Positions 1 to 13,625 are shown, counted from the stretch's first letter. The stretch: 64,000 nt of DNA from Sequoia sempervirens (GCA_007258455.2 VDFB02252616.1:122779394-122843393); one strand, 5' to 3'. Numbers and translations are program-made. The notes: a model not told the origin generated them from the sequence alone.

Positions 1-71
1 CTCGTAATTCTACCTCCATTGCTCCACATCATCCATATCCTTGCACCCATCCCATTGCTACAAAAAGGACT

Positions 72-461
72 TTGGATGCTCAAGTAAAAATACATAAATC
101 CAAACATCCACATGAATCTAAAGCTCCCCATGTCCCCTCTAAAAGACATGGTGAGGAGAAGAAAAATCAAATCCAAAATCCAAATCAAATCCATCGGCCA
201 CAAAGGCCCACCAAAGCAAAAATCAAAACCATGTGGATCCCAAAGAAAAATGATGTAATGCCATCAAACGAAAAATATGTAAGAACATCCAAAGTTTCTA
301 ATTCAAAAGCTAATCATACACCCTTTTATATCCTAAGCCTATTTTGGGTCCCTATGTCCCAAAATTCACCAGCCCATCTCCTCCATTATCCCCACATTCT
401 CCATCCATTAATCCTCTTATTTTTTCACATCCACCACCACATGTGCCAATGTTGGTCCTAA
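72..461 (+). pseudogene. Lys/His/Pro-rich ORF remnant, unidentified
   Basis: An open frame of 129 codons. The N-terminal 70 residues are rich in Lys, His, Pro and Asn, and include TMWIPKKN, a motif resembling the short basic W-(I/V)-P-K segments of retroelement gag or pre-protease regions. The C-terminal half becomes hydrophobic and low in complexity, mirroring the C/T-rich DNA. No catalytic or zinc-knuckle motif is visible. I infer a decayed retroelement ORF; it may equally be a chance frame in skewed DNA. Confidence 0.25.
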
Positions 462-865
462 ACACATCTCCCCATCACATATCCACCCCATCATTCCATC
501 CATACCCCTTACAGCATCCCATTCATTATCCCATGTATCTCCCCTCTCAAATCCCTCTAATTCATCCTTTTGCATAATCCATTTATCTTAATATGATTTT
601 ACTCACATCCAATAGTCACTTCAAACACAGGCTCTTAATACCTCATATAGAACTTCATGCTTTAGTTCTTCATCCATATCCTTATCGCATGTCTTCTAAA
701 TCCACTTATTCGCCTCCCTATCCTTATCCATCTCCTTTTGCATGCCATCCAAAAAGTTCAAAAATCTAAAAAACTCCAAAAAGTCAAAAAAATCCAAAAA
801 CAGTCAAAATATAAAAATAAAATCAAAATCAAAAAATAAAATAGTAAAGAGAAATAATCCATGCA

Positions 866-940
866 ATGGTGAAAACTTGGCAAACAAGCACTTTGGATAA
901 GTACCATGATGAAAACCTAGCAAACAGGCATCATGCGTAA
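866..940 (+). repeat. Short tandem duplication, period 40 bp
   Basis: Two imperfect copies (866-900 and 906-940) share the core GAAAAC-T-GCAAACA-GCA. They lie in the internal region of the gypsy-like element just before a G-run (about 956-961). Confidence 0.6.
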
Positions 941-1910
941 ATCCCCATTTGCACTTGGGGGCACCTTCTTGATATGCATTCCCTCCATCTACGAGGTTTC
1001 TTGCTAGGCTTCTAGCTATGCACCCATCTTCTCGCTATACATCCTTTTCATTCATCCCCTCCATCCTACCGATCTTACACATCTTGCTTGGCATATCTCA
1101 TTTATCCCAATCCTCCTTGTGATCTTGATAACAACAGGGGAAAACATATAAGCATGCTTTGGGCACCTCTTAGCATACATCCGCCTCATTTGCACACTAT
1201 CATAATCCTCATTCACACTCATCTATCTTCCTTATCCACCTGTCATGCTACCTTCAATCTCCCTTCCTTATCTATGTATCTTATCTTCATCCATCTCACT
1301 CCTTTATTTTCCTATCCTTCTCTGTTGCATCCTTCATGCCCCCTCACACATGACATATCTAGAGTGGGGGCATCTTTCTTCCTTGATGATATAGTCCTTG
1401 GAGACATCATTCATTCCATCTAAGCAATCCCTTCCATCTCCCTATCCTCATCTCCTTATCAATATATCCATATCCACATCCTTATCCTTTATCCCTCCAA
1501 ATAATCCTTATATCCATCTTCCCATCCCTATCTTCCTATCATTCCATCATAGCCTCCCTTTTCATCTATCTATCTAGTCACCTTTTCCTCATCCAAATCC
1601 TTATCTTCCTATCCATCAATCTAACCAATCCTTTTCATCTCCCAATCCTCATCTCCTTCTCCTCATTCCATCTTATAATCCCTTGTCATTGGTATCTCTC
1701 CATCATATCATCCTCCCAATTCATCTTTTGATGATTTGGATAACTATCCCATGCTTGAGCTTTGTGTAGTCACCATCATCGGATCCAATCCCATAGGTCT
1801 ATCTTGTCCCATCGTTTCGGTCCAATCATTTTGTCCCCTTATCTAGCCCTGGTTATCTCATCATCTTTCATCCATCATTTGTCTTTGGCCTTTCGTCAAA
1901 CTACGTTGCC

Positions 1911-2104
1911 CCTACGCTTTAACGTAGGCAAGGTTGATCATTTGATCTGCCCCCGGGTTTCCATTATCATCCATCATCATCATCCATTATCAAGGTCTCC
2001 ATCATTCTCTTCCCGCTTTTATCCATCTTCTATTTTCAGCCTTTTATTGAGCTACGGGGGCTCTACGCTTTCATGTAGGCAAGGCTAATCTTTGATTGGC
2101 CCCC
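1911..2104 (+). repeat. Repeated hairpin motif, two copies
   Basis: Copy 1 at 1911-1955 begins with a perfect palindrome CCTACG-CTTTAA-CGTAGG (1911-1928), then GCAAGG and a TGATC/CCCC tail. Copy 2 at 2062-2104 has the same order with a weakened palindrome (TCTACGCTTTCATGTAGG). Both end in a C-run. They lie in the non-coding 3' part of the gypsy-like element. Confidence 0.6.
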
Positions 2105-3097
2105 AAGCCCCTAGGTCGCTAGGATTTTTCAATCTCCTATCTTGTGTCATGTCTCTTGTGTCGTGTCATCAAGCTATGCCCTTATCTAGTTTTTTCTTAA
2201 CAAATGAGATCCACTTGTATCAGCAGATCCAATCGATTCCAAATATCCTACGTCACATCGATCTTTTAGCTTAGTATCCATCATTGGTCTCAATAGGATG
2301 CATTCTTCCTAACAGACCTCATCAATCCCATCCACCCCTATGATCCTATGACAAAGGACATTTGAAATTGATTGTGATCTTTTGATGCTTTTAGCTATTG
2401 TTTATCATTTGAGCTCTCTATCATCACTTGTCATGGTCGCCTTGATCCATCATATCATGGTGTGCTTTGACTAGTCAACATAGGGGTGTATCTTGATCTT
2501 TTCTTTGTCTTCTCAGTTGTCTCACATAGTACCCACCAAGATCTCTGAGGTCTTGTGTTATGTTGGGGCATCCTTGTGTGCTTGTGGTTATCCCAATACC
2601 TAGCCCGACCAAGGTCTTCACAACTTTGGGGTGTTTGGATAACCTTCTTGTTTGATGTGCTTATTTTATGCATTAGACACTAATATGCCTTGGTTCTTCA
2701 TACTCCGGCATCTTGTGTCTTATGCTATAGCAAAGATCAGTGCTCTAACGATGGTAAATTGCATGTGGATTGCATTTCATCTTCATCCTCTCATCTATCA
2801 AAATCCCCCCATCCATTCATCCTTCATCAGTCTCCCCTTCCAATCTCCTGCCACCTTTGCATCATCTTCTTCATCTCCCCTTGCATCATCTAATTCATTT
2901 CAAGAGCACCCCTATGTTCTCTTGAACTCGCATGTCCTCTCGAGGGGGCATCCTTCATCCCTAATTTTTCATAATTTTCTTTTTCTCTTCCTAGTCACTC
3001 CTTTGAATGATTGGGGAATCTTTCACAATCTAACCATCCTCTTCTAGGTTCTATATTTTAATATTCTTTGAAATGATGCTACTTTGTAACACTATCT

Positions 3098-3112
3098 CAA
3101 AGAGGGGAAAAA
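3098..3112 (+). other. Polypurine tract of the gypsy-like element
   Basis: CAAAGAGGGGAAAAA abuts the TGTTGACGCC start of the putative LTR at 3113. This is the expected position for second-strand priming. Confidence 0.6.
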
Positions 3113-4450
3113 TGTTGACGCCTAAATTTGGACACTTAATTTATCCAAATTTATCCCCTTTCATCTAAACATCCCCTTATCTACATTAATTAAGTAATAT
3201 CACTATTATTTAATTAATCCCTTTAAATTTCTTCTAATCCCTAAGGTATCTAGTTAAATAATTGAATACCTTCCCCCTTTCATCAAATGAATTAAATAAA
3301 TATGCCATTCATTTAATTCCCTTTATGTCACATCCTCCATCATTTTTATATAATTCTAATCATTTCTCCTAATCTCATCATTAGTGACGTGCACATGCCT
3401 AATCCTTGATTAGGTTGTGTCACATCCTCCAACTTTTGCAAGTTGGCCTCTAATCTCTCTTAGCCACCTAACCCTCCTCTAATCCTTCATTAACTAGCCT
3501 AATCAACCTCTCAAAGAATTAATTTCTTTTATCCTTCCAAAGAATATTAAATTCTTTTTTCTCTTCCCCATAGGATCTTTGACTTGTCACATTAAGTCAT
3601 ATGTGAAATCTAACCCTCTTCTAATCTTCATTAATTAGTCTAATCATGTACTTGCACAACTTTAATCACTCCATGTCATGTCTCCTTGGTCAACCCTATT
3701 AAATGTTTTTTTTCTTTTTGGAGAAGCACCCTTTTCCCCATATGAATTTTTAATTCACATTTAATCCCCCAATGCATTTAAAGGAATTTTAAATTCCTTC
3801 TTTCATCCCCATGAGAATATTTGAGAAATTTTTAATTCCCCATATGTCCTCTCACCCACATGGGGACAAGTACCTCCTTTATGAGGAGACCTTTTCCCAG
3901 TCCCAAGGTACTACATACCCCATCCATGTCATGTACTACCACTCCACCTCATGTCTACTTCACCCTTTTGAGCCACTTCACATGCCACATGTCAAGATGT
4001 GAGGGCTTGTGAGTTCTTAACTCACCTTAGCCCTACATCTTGATCTTGGTGGCTCAATCTTGAGAATCCATTTCCCTAGAGAATTCCAAATTCTCTATAA
4101 ATACCCCCTCTTTTCTCTCATTTTTGAGATCATGCATTGTAGCCAAACTCTTGCAAAAAATTTCTAGGAGTCATACTTAACCATTTTGCACACTTGCATC
4201 CACTTTCATCCATTATCATATCATCATCTAGCTTGCATCTCTTGCCGTCCAAGGAGCACAAACACCAAAGATCGAAGGGCCAACCAAAAGATCAATTCGA
4301 GACAAGGTATAAAGCTTCATTTTGTCATATTTACTTTGTATTGAATCCAACTAGGCTAATCTTGAGGTGTAGGTTGTTTTTAGTGTTATTTTGCACTCTT
4401 TTGTTTGTTGCTCATATTCTAGCTCTTAGATTTGACCTATCACAGCTAGT
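3113..4450 (+). repeat. Putative 3' LTR with TATA box
   Basis: It starts with TG directly after the polypurine tract and holds a TATA box (TATAAATA, 4096-4103) followed by a C/T-rich leader, a promoter-like layout expected at the U3/R junction. The first 250 bp contain AT-rich ATTAAATAA-type motifs also seen near 9420-9740. The end is uncertain, perhaps near 4443-4460. Confidence 0.5.
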
Positions 4451-7400
4451 ATGCAATTTCTATGGAAGGTAGGTATGGTTTGAGCAAGACGCCGATGACG
4501 TGCCCTCTCCACACTCTATAGGCCTCTTCTCAAGCTGATTTTGGATTATAAGGGTACAAAAGCTTGTACACAAATAATATAATATTTAGTGTTGAGATTG
4601 TTTGGAGAGGATAATTATTTGAGGTTGATTTTATTTATTTATTAGTTTCTGTTAGGAATTATCGCAAAGGCTTCAATGTTAAATGGTAATTAATGCAAGT
4701 TGCTTTGGTCTATATCAAAATTCAAAATTTTTAATGATATATTGAGTAGTGATTAATGGGGGATGCAAATGTGCTCATAATTTAACTGCTCTAGAATTTG
4801 GTGGGCTCTCATTGGCATCGATTAATCACTACAAGATGTCAATATGTGATTCTAGTTTTACGAGGCAAGAGAGCGCATAGATCCCAAAGGGCTTATTTCA
4901 GTAATCAGTTCAATCACCCACCATGACATTTTCTCTACCATGCTATAGATTTTTCCTTGATAGTTGGAGATTAGGGTTTTAGAAATGTTAACATGAGTTG
5001 TCATAGTAGTAGTTTGCAAAAAATTAGTTACCACAATCAATGATGAGGGCATTAAAATATATGTTTGGGAAACATTCTCGAGCTAGGTCATAGTATTGTT
5101 GGAGTTTTTATGTTGTTGAAAACCAAATAGGTTGATATATTTTTCTGTTACGGGAAGAATTTTCTATGGTGGGGAATTGTAGGTTTAGGGTTTTCTTTTT
5201 GTTTTCTCGTGCTTTTCTTTAACCTACAGAAGAATAGACAATAAGGTTTTTATTGTTGTTGATTCGAGGATTCATGAATCTAATGTTTTCCTATGCATTT
5301 TTGGTGTAGACGGCATAGTTTTGATATATTCCAAATTATTGACTACTGCTTGCATTGTGAGGCTCGGGGATGGAAGAGTTTCATGTGCTTGATAGTTGCA
5401 TGAGTTCAAGTTGGACAAGTGATTGGTAAAAAATCTATTGTAAGTCACATCAAAATTAGAAAAATTGCATATCCTAGTCTAAATATAAGTGGTTGCTTAC
5501 CAAATATAGGTTATACTTGTTTATTTTTTACAATTATATAAGTGTCTGCTTACCAAATTTAGGTTATGCTTTCACTATGAAAAATACCACATGTTACAGA
5601 TTTGTTCTTCTTTTCCAAAGGAAAGAATATCACTTTTACCTAGATTTTTGTGTTGTGAATTCATGCATTTATAATGTGTTGGACTCTTCTTAAAGTTTTC
5701 GCACAAGTGAGCCAAGTTTGTGGAGTCAAATATGGTTTGATAGAGTCATGAAAAGTTTGACTAAACCTTGTTGAGTTTCCCAACAAGGGTCCAAGCCCTA
5801 TTAACTCATCAAGTTTCTGTAAGAATTGTCATTAGTTCTCATTCAAGCAACTATTGATGTTCAAATTTAGTTTCTATAAGGGATTCTATAATAATTCTTG
5901 CACAATACATCACTTCACATAATATATCTTAATAGCCTAGTTTGATGCTAGCATGGCTAGAGAAACTAATGTTTGATTGACTTAAATCCCAAGTCTACCA
6001 CGTGTGTAATTTCAGTTGCAATCAATTGTATCTTATGACTATGAATCAAAGTATGGACAAGAAATTTAGTAGTAACATTCCCTTTAGAGCTTCTTGATTA
6101 CAATTAACAAATAAAGACCTCTAGTTTGGTGAAAATATAACATTATGTTGGTCATCATGCCATTTTTGCACCAAATATTTAGTTTCTACAAAAAAATTTA
6201 TTATCATTACTTCGAGTCTTGCAGCATGTCCAACTTGCATATAATTGAAATAAATAATAAAGTCAAATGTTTGGCCTAAAAGTAATAAAAAATATCATAG
6301 ATAGAATTTAGCTTGTTGACATTCCAATCATAAATTTGCATTGGATTCAAGCACACCTAAAGGTCGCTTATTCTTGAAATTGAGGATTTCACTTGGGAAT
6401 TTTCCATTCATTTCAACAAGCTTTTTTTATAGACTTGTAGTTTTCCTTATTTTGAACTTAAATGCAACCAAAATTGTGTAATTATTATTTTACTATTTCT
6501 ATAAGGTATAAAGGCTTCTCAATAATGAGAGAGGATCAACAAAGAGTTCATGTAGCTAAAGGTGAGGTGAAAGCACTAACGAAAGTAGTAGTTGTAGGTA
6601 AACTAGAGAAAGGAGGAAATTTTACTGCTATGTTGAGTTTCATGGGAACCAAAAAGGAGGAAGGTCCATGTGAGTGGTACATCAAATAGTCCAATAGTCT
6701 CACATTTTTATAGTGTTCCCCATCATTGCTTCACCACAATTTCTTAGACATCCTCAAGTGTGTCTTGCCCTACTTTTTTTTTTCTTCGAATTAAGATGGC
6801 TAGATTTTTATAATTGTTTCTAAGACATTTTATCTCACTAAACAACTTTTTTATTTACCCTAATCTATAAACCTCTTCTTAAATTTTGGTGGGAGTTTAG
6901 CAAATAAATTTTCATGCTAGATATGTCATATTTAATTCTTATTGTCATATTTGTTGGTTGTAAACTTGTTTTTGTATTAAAGATTACTCCCCTACATGAT
7001 AGTAGTTTTATTAGTTAGACCAAAGTTGTTATTTGATAAAGTTCATTGTTATTTCTATCTTTTCCCTAATATCTCACTTGTATCAACATCAAAACCCAAT
7101 ATATATATGTTGGAATCATACACAAATTGGAAAACTATTTCTTCTCACTCTATAACTCTTCTTTTTTATTGCTACATACATATCCAATCAATGGCTTTAA
7201 AATTGTTCCTTTTAAATTTTTATCTTGATTATGAGGCATTATTTTTGATACATTGCAACACATTTGCTATTACAAGCCATCAAAGGAGGCATCTTCTAAG
7301 AACAGATTGCAGTGTATTTGTAAGTGCAAAGAGACTTCTTGCTAGTGAAATAGTCCTTTCGACAAGGTAACCCTACAAATCTATTTGGAACCATTAGCAC

Positions 7401-9419
7401 ATAAATTTCATAAATTGGGTTGTTTTGATTTTTATTATTTATCTATATTATAAATAATTGAACAATTTGCATTTAACATTTAAGACTCAGTTCACAATGT
7501 TAGGCATGTCTTCTAGTTCTTGATATAGAAAAAAAAGTGTGTGTATTCTATAGCAACAATAAATGGTGCTCACACTATTTTTTGGAAAATAGAGAAATTT
7601 CCTTTCCAAAAGTTGTATCAAATATTATTCCCCTATGTGCCAGTGGATTTATTATTGGGTATATTATTCCTAGATTGTCTACTAACAATGGGCTACTCCT
7701 ACACAAAAGCTAAAAATTTAAAACTAAATCAATATAGCCAAGCAATCTTTTAATAGAATAATAAAAAATTTCTAAAATGATCATGCTTGTGAAATTCATA
7801 AAACTTAGTAACAACTAATATTAGTTGTGCCACTATTATAATGATGGGAAGATTAAAATAAAAATTGAAGCTAGGACACAGTATTCTAATGTGGCTAAGA
7901 GTGACAATTAGATCGAATTAGTAAATTTAACCTTGCTTTATTGGCCTTGTTGTTACCATTAGCTTATGCTTTGTTGTACATATTCCTCTAGGATTTATGG
8001 TCAACCACTTGTTGACATTGTGGTTGATGATGTGATTCAACATGTCATAGAAACATTACCCACTAATAAGTTGATTATGTATTATAGCGAGGTATTCATT
8101 CCAAGATGTAAAATGGGGAAACCAAAAACATTTCAAAGGACAAGGACAAGGGCATTGAATAAAACTTCTAATACTTCCCAAGTTTGAGAGTTACGTATCA
8201 ACAAAGACATATGTTTTACTATTTTGGATGGTCTCCATGATATATGTGACATGTGTAAATATGTTAATCATAATTTTGTCATTGACTAAGAATTTTGAAC
8301 CTTTCTTGTCATAAAATTTCCAAGTTATTTTTGTGCTTCTTGTGGTTCATTCTGTTGCATTTATTTTTGGTTAAGTTTTAATGGAAAGTACTATTTTCCT
8401 TTTTAGCATTGATGGAATTGAATATAACAAAATATTTTCTCCTATGTGAATAAATAATATTTCGAGTAAGGATTGATATTTCTGAAATAAACATGTATTT
8501 TTATGAACTATGTTTCCTACTATATTGTATCACTTGAAACACCTGTGCAACTTGCAAATGCAAGGAGCACAATGTTTGTATGTGTTTCAATGGGTTATCT
8601 TTCTTAAAGGTTAGATTATTAGATATTAAAGCATAAGAACCCAAAAAAGCTATCAAGTACAATGAAAGCTAAAACAAATGAAATGATTGTACCTATCACT
8701 CATTGAAGCTTCCATGATTCACCTTCATAGCACCTTCTAACTTGCTTATTGTTACCCTAAGATCGAGTGTGTGAGAAATTTGATAACAAAAACCATGACA
8801 AAGTCCTAAACAAGATTTGAAGGATTTGAAATATAAATGTCTATGCCTATGAGAAAATAACTATAATGTTTAAGACTAGAATTGAATATGCCAAAATATC
8901 ATGAATGTTGCAAAGAAAATGTAAGTATGAGTGTGAATAGTAAAAAATGTGGGAAAAATTGGCATTTTATAGAAAATATAATTTTGGACAGATGAACGAG
9001 ATTGAAAGCTGACAAAGCCTAAAATTAGTGGACAAGATTTCATGTGACGATCCCTAATTAGGGTTAGAGAAAAGTCATTAAATAAGTGGTCAAGATGTCA
9101 TTTGATAAAATCAAATCGATAGTCTAGAATAAATCTGGCAATTGGTCTAAAAATAAATATTTTTGAAAATCAAGAAGATAAAGACTATTTGATTTGTAAG
9201 ATTCAAAAAATCAATAAGATAAGAGTTGAACTGAAAAGCAAATTTGAAAAATAAAGAATTTGCTCAATTACTTGATTTTTAGAAGATTACCATTTTGAAT
9301 TAAATTATTTCAAAATATGGATGTTGCATGATAATAAATAATCAATTTTCAGGTTATTTACTAAAATGAACTAACAGTCAAGAATATGAGATCATTTTAA
9401 ATGATTTCATTTATTTAAA
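4451..9419. other. AT-rich intergenic DNA, no gene recognised
   Basis: Only short open frames are present, with no codon-level or motif support. A small 53-bp-spaced duplication (from 5485 and 5538, sharing TTACCAAAT-TAGGTTAT) is visible. No tRNA, splice-supported exon or transposon domain could be identified. Confidence 0.5.
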
Positions 9420-9740
9420 ATGAGGGAAATGTTAAATTTGGCAATTAAATAATTAAAGATAATTATTTAATTTAGAGGATATGATCAATAATTAAATAAA
9501 TTAATAAATTCATTTAATTATGAGAATTAGTGACATATTGAATAAATAAATATAATTCATTTATTTAATAATCAAGAAGAATAAATGAATAAAGGTAATT
9601 AAATAAATTAAAAAAATTATTTAATTATAAGAGGACAATAACCCTTAGTGACGTTTTGAATAAATAAATGAAATTTATTTATTTAATAATCATGTAGAAC
9701 ATAAGAGACATGAATTAATTAAATAATAATGAATTATTTG
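9420..9740. repeat. AT-rich palindromic repeat tract
   Basis: Repeated blocks of ATTAAATAA and AATAAATAAA. Two copies of a hairpin block at about 9530-9577 and 9650-9697 (period about 120 bp) share GAATAAATAAAT...TTTATTTAATAATCA, in which the two arms are complementary. Similar motifs occur in the LTR at 3113, so this may be a decayed LTR. Confidence 0.5.
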
Positions 9741-12590
9741 ATTAATAGTCAGAAGTGGGCCAAGGACATAATTAAGATGTCATAATTATGCTAGGATGAA
9801 AGTGGTAAAAATAGAGGTAGCAGGCCTAGGTCATTTTTATGTGTCTATAGTATGAATGTTTTCTTACAATGAGTTGTTATTTTAAGTTTATTGGTAACCA
9901 ACTTATTAGGATACATATAATTTCATTTCACTGCTATAATAAAAACACAATAAAACAAGTTTCTAAGACTTCCTCAAACCTTACACATCATACTCTTGAT
10001 CATAAGAACATTTATAGATTGTCACTAACCTTCATATCATGTAACTTGATCTTCGTGATATTTGTTATTTTTTATGCTATAACCATAATCCATTCATCAC
10101 CAACAAGTATACAACTATTCATGGAAAGAGATCAAGTTGTAGTTCATTCCAATCTTCAACAAAAATAATTTATAGTAGTTAGCATGCTAGTCTTTAATGA
10201 CAAACTTGCTCTGATTTTCATACTTGGACTTATCTTTGAATTTAAGTGTTAAACTTTCTCTAATTTCCTTACTTGGACTTATTTCAAAAGTTAAGTGACA
10301 ATCCCACTCTAATATTAATAACCTAGAAAAGTATCTCATAAACTCTTTACTATAAACTTAAGAAACAATTTAGATTAATCAAAATCCTAGGCGGGCTAGA
10401 GGACCATGCTTTAAATGAGAACCAAGATGTGTTGTATTCATGTAGAAATAATGTGATGACAAAGGTTTCAAGCCTAAATGTCCTTACTAGCTAGGGATGC
10501 TTGGTAAAATCTAGACTTCCACTTGGTTGTTTTTTAATTGTTCACAAAAAAGCTTGGTATATTTGTCATACACTTACATTCTTATTATCTATTCTATATT
10601 GCAAGAGTTAGTAGGCTAATGGTATAAACATACCACTATGAAATTAATGGAACATAACATGAAAATTACAGTCATTAAACTCAGTATTACCTAGGATCTA
10701 ATTACCTATAGTCGTGTTGCTTTTCCATATTACAATTAATTTTTCAATATTTGCATTTTATCCTTGTAGTATAGCATTAGCATTCATGGAATTTAGATTA
10801 TTTTTCTTGCATAATCTATGTACCATCATGGGTGTGGTATTCTTTAGGTGTATGGTTCATGCATTGACACTTATAATTTCATACCACCTAGGGATTGTAC
10901 ATCACCTTCATTATGAAGAATGGAAAGAGTGTACTGCAAACATTTCCCCTACCCCCATCAGATTTTCCTCTATGCTAATCAAATATAGGTTACTAATCTT
11001 ATTTTTCAATGTGCTCAAATGTAAGATTGATGCATTGAAACATAAACTTCAATGATCTAGGTACTTTATAGATTCAATAGATCTTGTTGGAGTCTCAAAA
11101 GATGGTGAAAGTTTAGATCATTATCTTTACCTCAGAATTCTTAAAGTGAAGTACTATTTGTATCCAAATTTCTTAACTTTTAAATTATGTTTTCGGGGTA
11201 GTGATGCAACAAAAGAAAGAGATTTTAAACCTTAGGGCTTTGACTCCCTTTGGTTGTGCTTGTAGCCCCATCCTTCGACAAGGTCACACTTATGGCCTAG
11301 TCCTCCTTGTTTGAATTTTAAATCTCCTGCTTCCCAAGCCGAACTCTCTTACAATGTGATTATTATGCCACCACCTTGTTGCCAAAGGTCTCAAGTTGTG
11401 TATTTACTATTTATGACTCATATTTAAGGAAATCATCCTAGGTCATTTATGATCATCAATTATTAGATAAATCAGAAAACCATTCCCAAAATTATGCAAT
11501 CACATCAATATTAGTGTTAGTTACAATAATTGCACCAACATTTGCATTTTTTATTAGCATGTTTTCAATCTTTGTACATCAACCATGGGGATTGACTGAT
11601 ATCAAGTAAGTCAAAGGTCTTCCCTATGTCTATAGAAATTCTCCAACAATTATTTGCATCACCACCACCAATTTAATGTACAAGTGTAGGAAAAAAATTC
11701 CCAAAAGATCAAATTTGCAGAGGATGGATCCTCATGGTAACAAAGTGTCCAAGTGTGAACCACAAGCACTGACTTGTTCCAAGTTAGAGGAATCTCAAAG
11801 TATATCTATTAAAATCTTCTTATTGTTGTTCTAATAATAGAACAAAGAGATCAATACTGATATCATTCTCAAAATTTATTTTCAACATTTCATCTTCTAT
11901 GTCTTACATCCCAGTAATTGGTTTCAGTCTCAACTCCTTACTTTCTAAGTTCCATTCAATTAGGATTAGACATTAGGTCCTTAATTGTAGGGTCTATTTT
12001 TTTTAATGCAACACCAATCCTAATCATGAAATATTCTTGTCCAAAACTAGGATTACAACTCATCATAGACAAGTTTGATTGTCTCATTTTTCCTTATATA
12101 CTATAATTAACCTACTCTTAGTTATGGACAAGTGGAAAAAATGTCATTTTCATACATAAAAAATAAATTCAAATCTAGGAAAACAAAGTGTTTCTAGGTT
12201 TCCAACATTTACACAATTGATTGGTAATCTATATGTTTGTATATGGTCCAAGAGCAATCCCATATATATTGGCTAGTAGTAGATGTCATTTCCACCCACC
12301 ACATCACACCTTAATTGGGATGTCCTACAACAAAGGGGTAGGGAACTAAGTTCCTCACCCATAATTTATTCTTTTACCCAAAGCTGGCTGGATGAAACTT
12401 GACCCTAACCCTTCATTTGGTGCAAGGGAAATCATTGAAATGTATCATGTTTGTAATATATCTTATATGATTATTTTTATACTTTTTATGGCTTTCCTAA
12501 TTTTAGATTTATGTATCCTCCTTCATTGATCATTGAAAGTTATTTCTATTTCTTTAGATAGTAAGAATAGTAAGGGACACCCCCCAAATC
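9741..12590. other. Intergenic DNA, no gene recognised
   Basis: Short open frames only, none with a recognisable domain. No repeats with clear termini were seen. Confidence 0.45.
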
Positions 12591-12593
12591 TTA

Positions 12594-12870
12594 GTTCTTT
12601 CAAATTGAATTATGATGGCACATCCATAGAAAGCCAAGAGTCTCTGGAGTTGGCTATTCCATAAGGGACCATGAAGGAACACTAATCAGAGTTGCAACTA
12701 AAAAAGTGATTAATAGAACAAACAATAAAAGTGAGACTCAAGCTATGATATTGGAGCTTTAGATTGCAATTCAATAAAAACTCTACATATCAAAGGGGAT
12801 TTTTTTTGCTCTATGCAATAGAGGATCTCAATGCTAGGAAATTTAACAATCTCCTTCAACATGCTTGGTT
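12594..12870 (+). pseudogene. RNase H domain remnant (RVT_3 type)
   Basis: Conceptual translation around 12600-12780 gives FKLNYDGTSIE, then IRDHEGTLIRVATKK, then NNKSETQAMILEL, in two frames. This follows the order of plant retroelement RNase H domains: a KLNFDGA-type strand with the first catalytic Asp, an IRD-x-G strand, and an N(N/Q)-x-AE helix with the catalytic Glu. At least one frameshift and several stops are present. Such domains sit at the C-terminus of plant LINEs or in stand-alone RNase H genes; neither a reverse transcriptase nor a poly-A tail could be placed nearby, so this is a small decayed fragment. Confidence 0.5.
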
Positions 12871-13147
12871 GCTTTTAGATTTAATGCAATCAGTATTATT
12901 ATTTGTTGCATTAATGCATAGCACAACAGTTGCAACATATACACTACATTTGCATTCTCCTACTCACTAGTAGTCAAGATTAATCTAACATTTTTCCTAT
13001 CCCAAAACTGTTCTACTAGTCTTAGGCAGGAACTTCGCTGCCCTGCAACTCTTCTTATTTAAGTAATTAAGGTATTTATTTTTCAAAATTTTAATTTAAT
13101 CTATTTTTAGTGTTGATATTAGAAAATAAATCTTTTCAATTAACTAT

Positions 13148-13166
13148 GTAATATATATATATATAT
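13148..13166. repeat. (TA)n microsatellite
   Basis: A short TA dinucleotide run. A comparable one lies near 19317-19332. Confidence 0.7.
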
Positions 13167-13486
13167 AGTTAAAAAATTTACAATTATGTTTCTTGGAATT
13201 ATTTTATAAAGAAAAATATTGACTAAAATAAAGGTACTTTGTTGAATGTTAGATATAAAGTTAGTTAATAAATATTATATGTTTAATGGAAATTTTGGAG
13301 ATCAATTCATAAATTTAATTATGAAAATGAATTATCTAGTATTTTTGACATGGATGCTAACAAGATTATTTTGGTTGATAATTGTGTGGACAATGCTTAT
13401 AAATTCATATTATATTATTTGTTTGACAAAACTAATTCCATAAAGTAATGATCTATAACTATTTTTGGATCCATGTTACATGATGA

Positions 13487-13625
13487 GCTTTCATTCTAAT
13501 AGCCTCAAGTATTACTATATAATTTTTTATCTTCCCTCTTGGGGGGAGCTAGTCATTAATCCTCTAATTTTGTAAAATGCTCCCCCAATTATTAAATTTC
13601 TTTACATATTTATTTTAATTTTAAT
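13487..13625. repeat. Dispersed repeat, copy 1 (see 20168-20300)
   Basis: This block and 20168-20300 share, in order, TTC(A)ATTCTAATAG-CTCA, AATCCT-TAATTTTGT-A-ATG-TCC-CC and CTTTACATAT--TTTT-ATTTT. The similarity is moderate, so it is probably an old transposon remnant. Confidence 0.45.

Larger units (their letters stand above)
1..4450 (+). mobile_element. 3' part of a Ty3/gypsy-like LTR element
   Basis: The segment reads as the 3' internal region of a plus-strand LTR retrotransposon, cut by the window edge, followed by its 3' LTR. A purine-rich tract at 3098-3112 lies directly before a TG start at 3113, and a TATA box lies inside the putative LTR. Upstream DNA is a long C/T-rich, G-poor tract with many CATCC-like pentamers and no recognisable pol domain. 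Assignment to gypsy rests on the general look of the LTR and PPT, not on a protein match. The right end is approximate because no clear CA terminus or target duplication was found. Confidence 0.5.

Noticed and set aside
344..1423. Several plus-strand frames rich in Pro, His, Ser and Leu
   Set aside because: They follow directly from the C/T-rich, G-poor composition that depletes stop codons; no motif or domain is present.
6462..6689. A 75-codon plus-strand frame with a Lys/Val-rich middle
   Set aside because: No family resemblance, no neighbouring exon or promoter signal, and similar frames are expected by chance.
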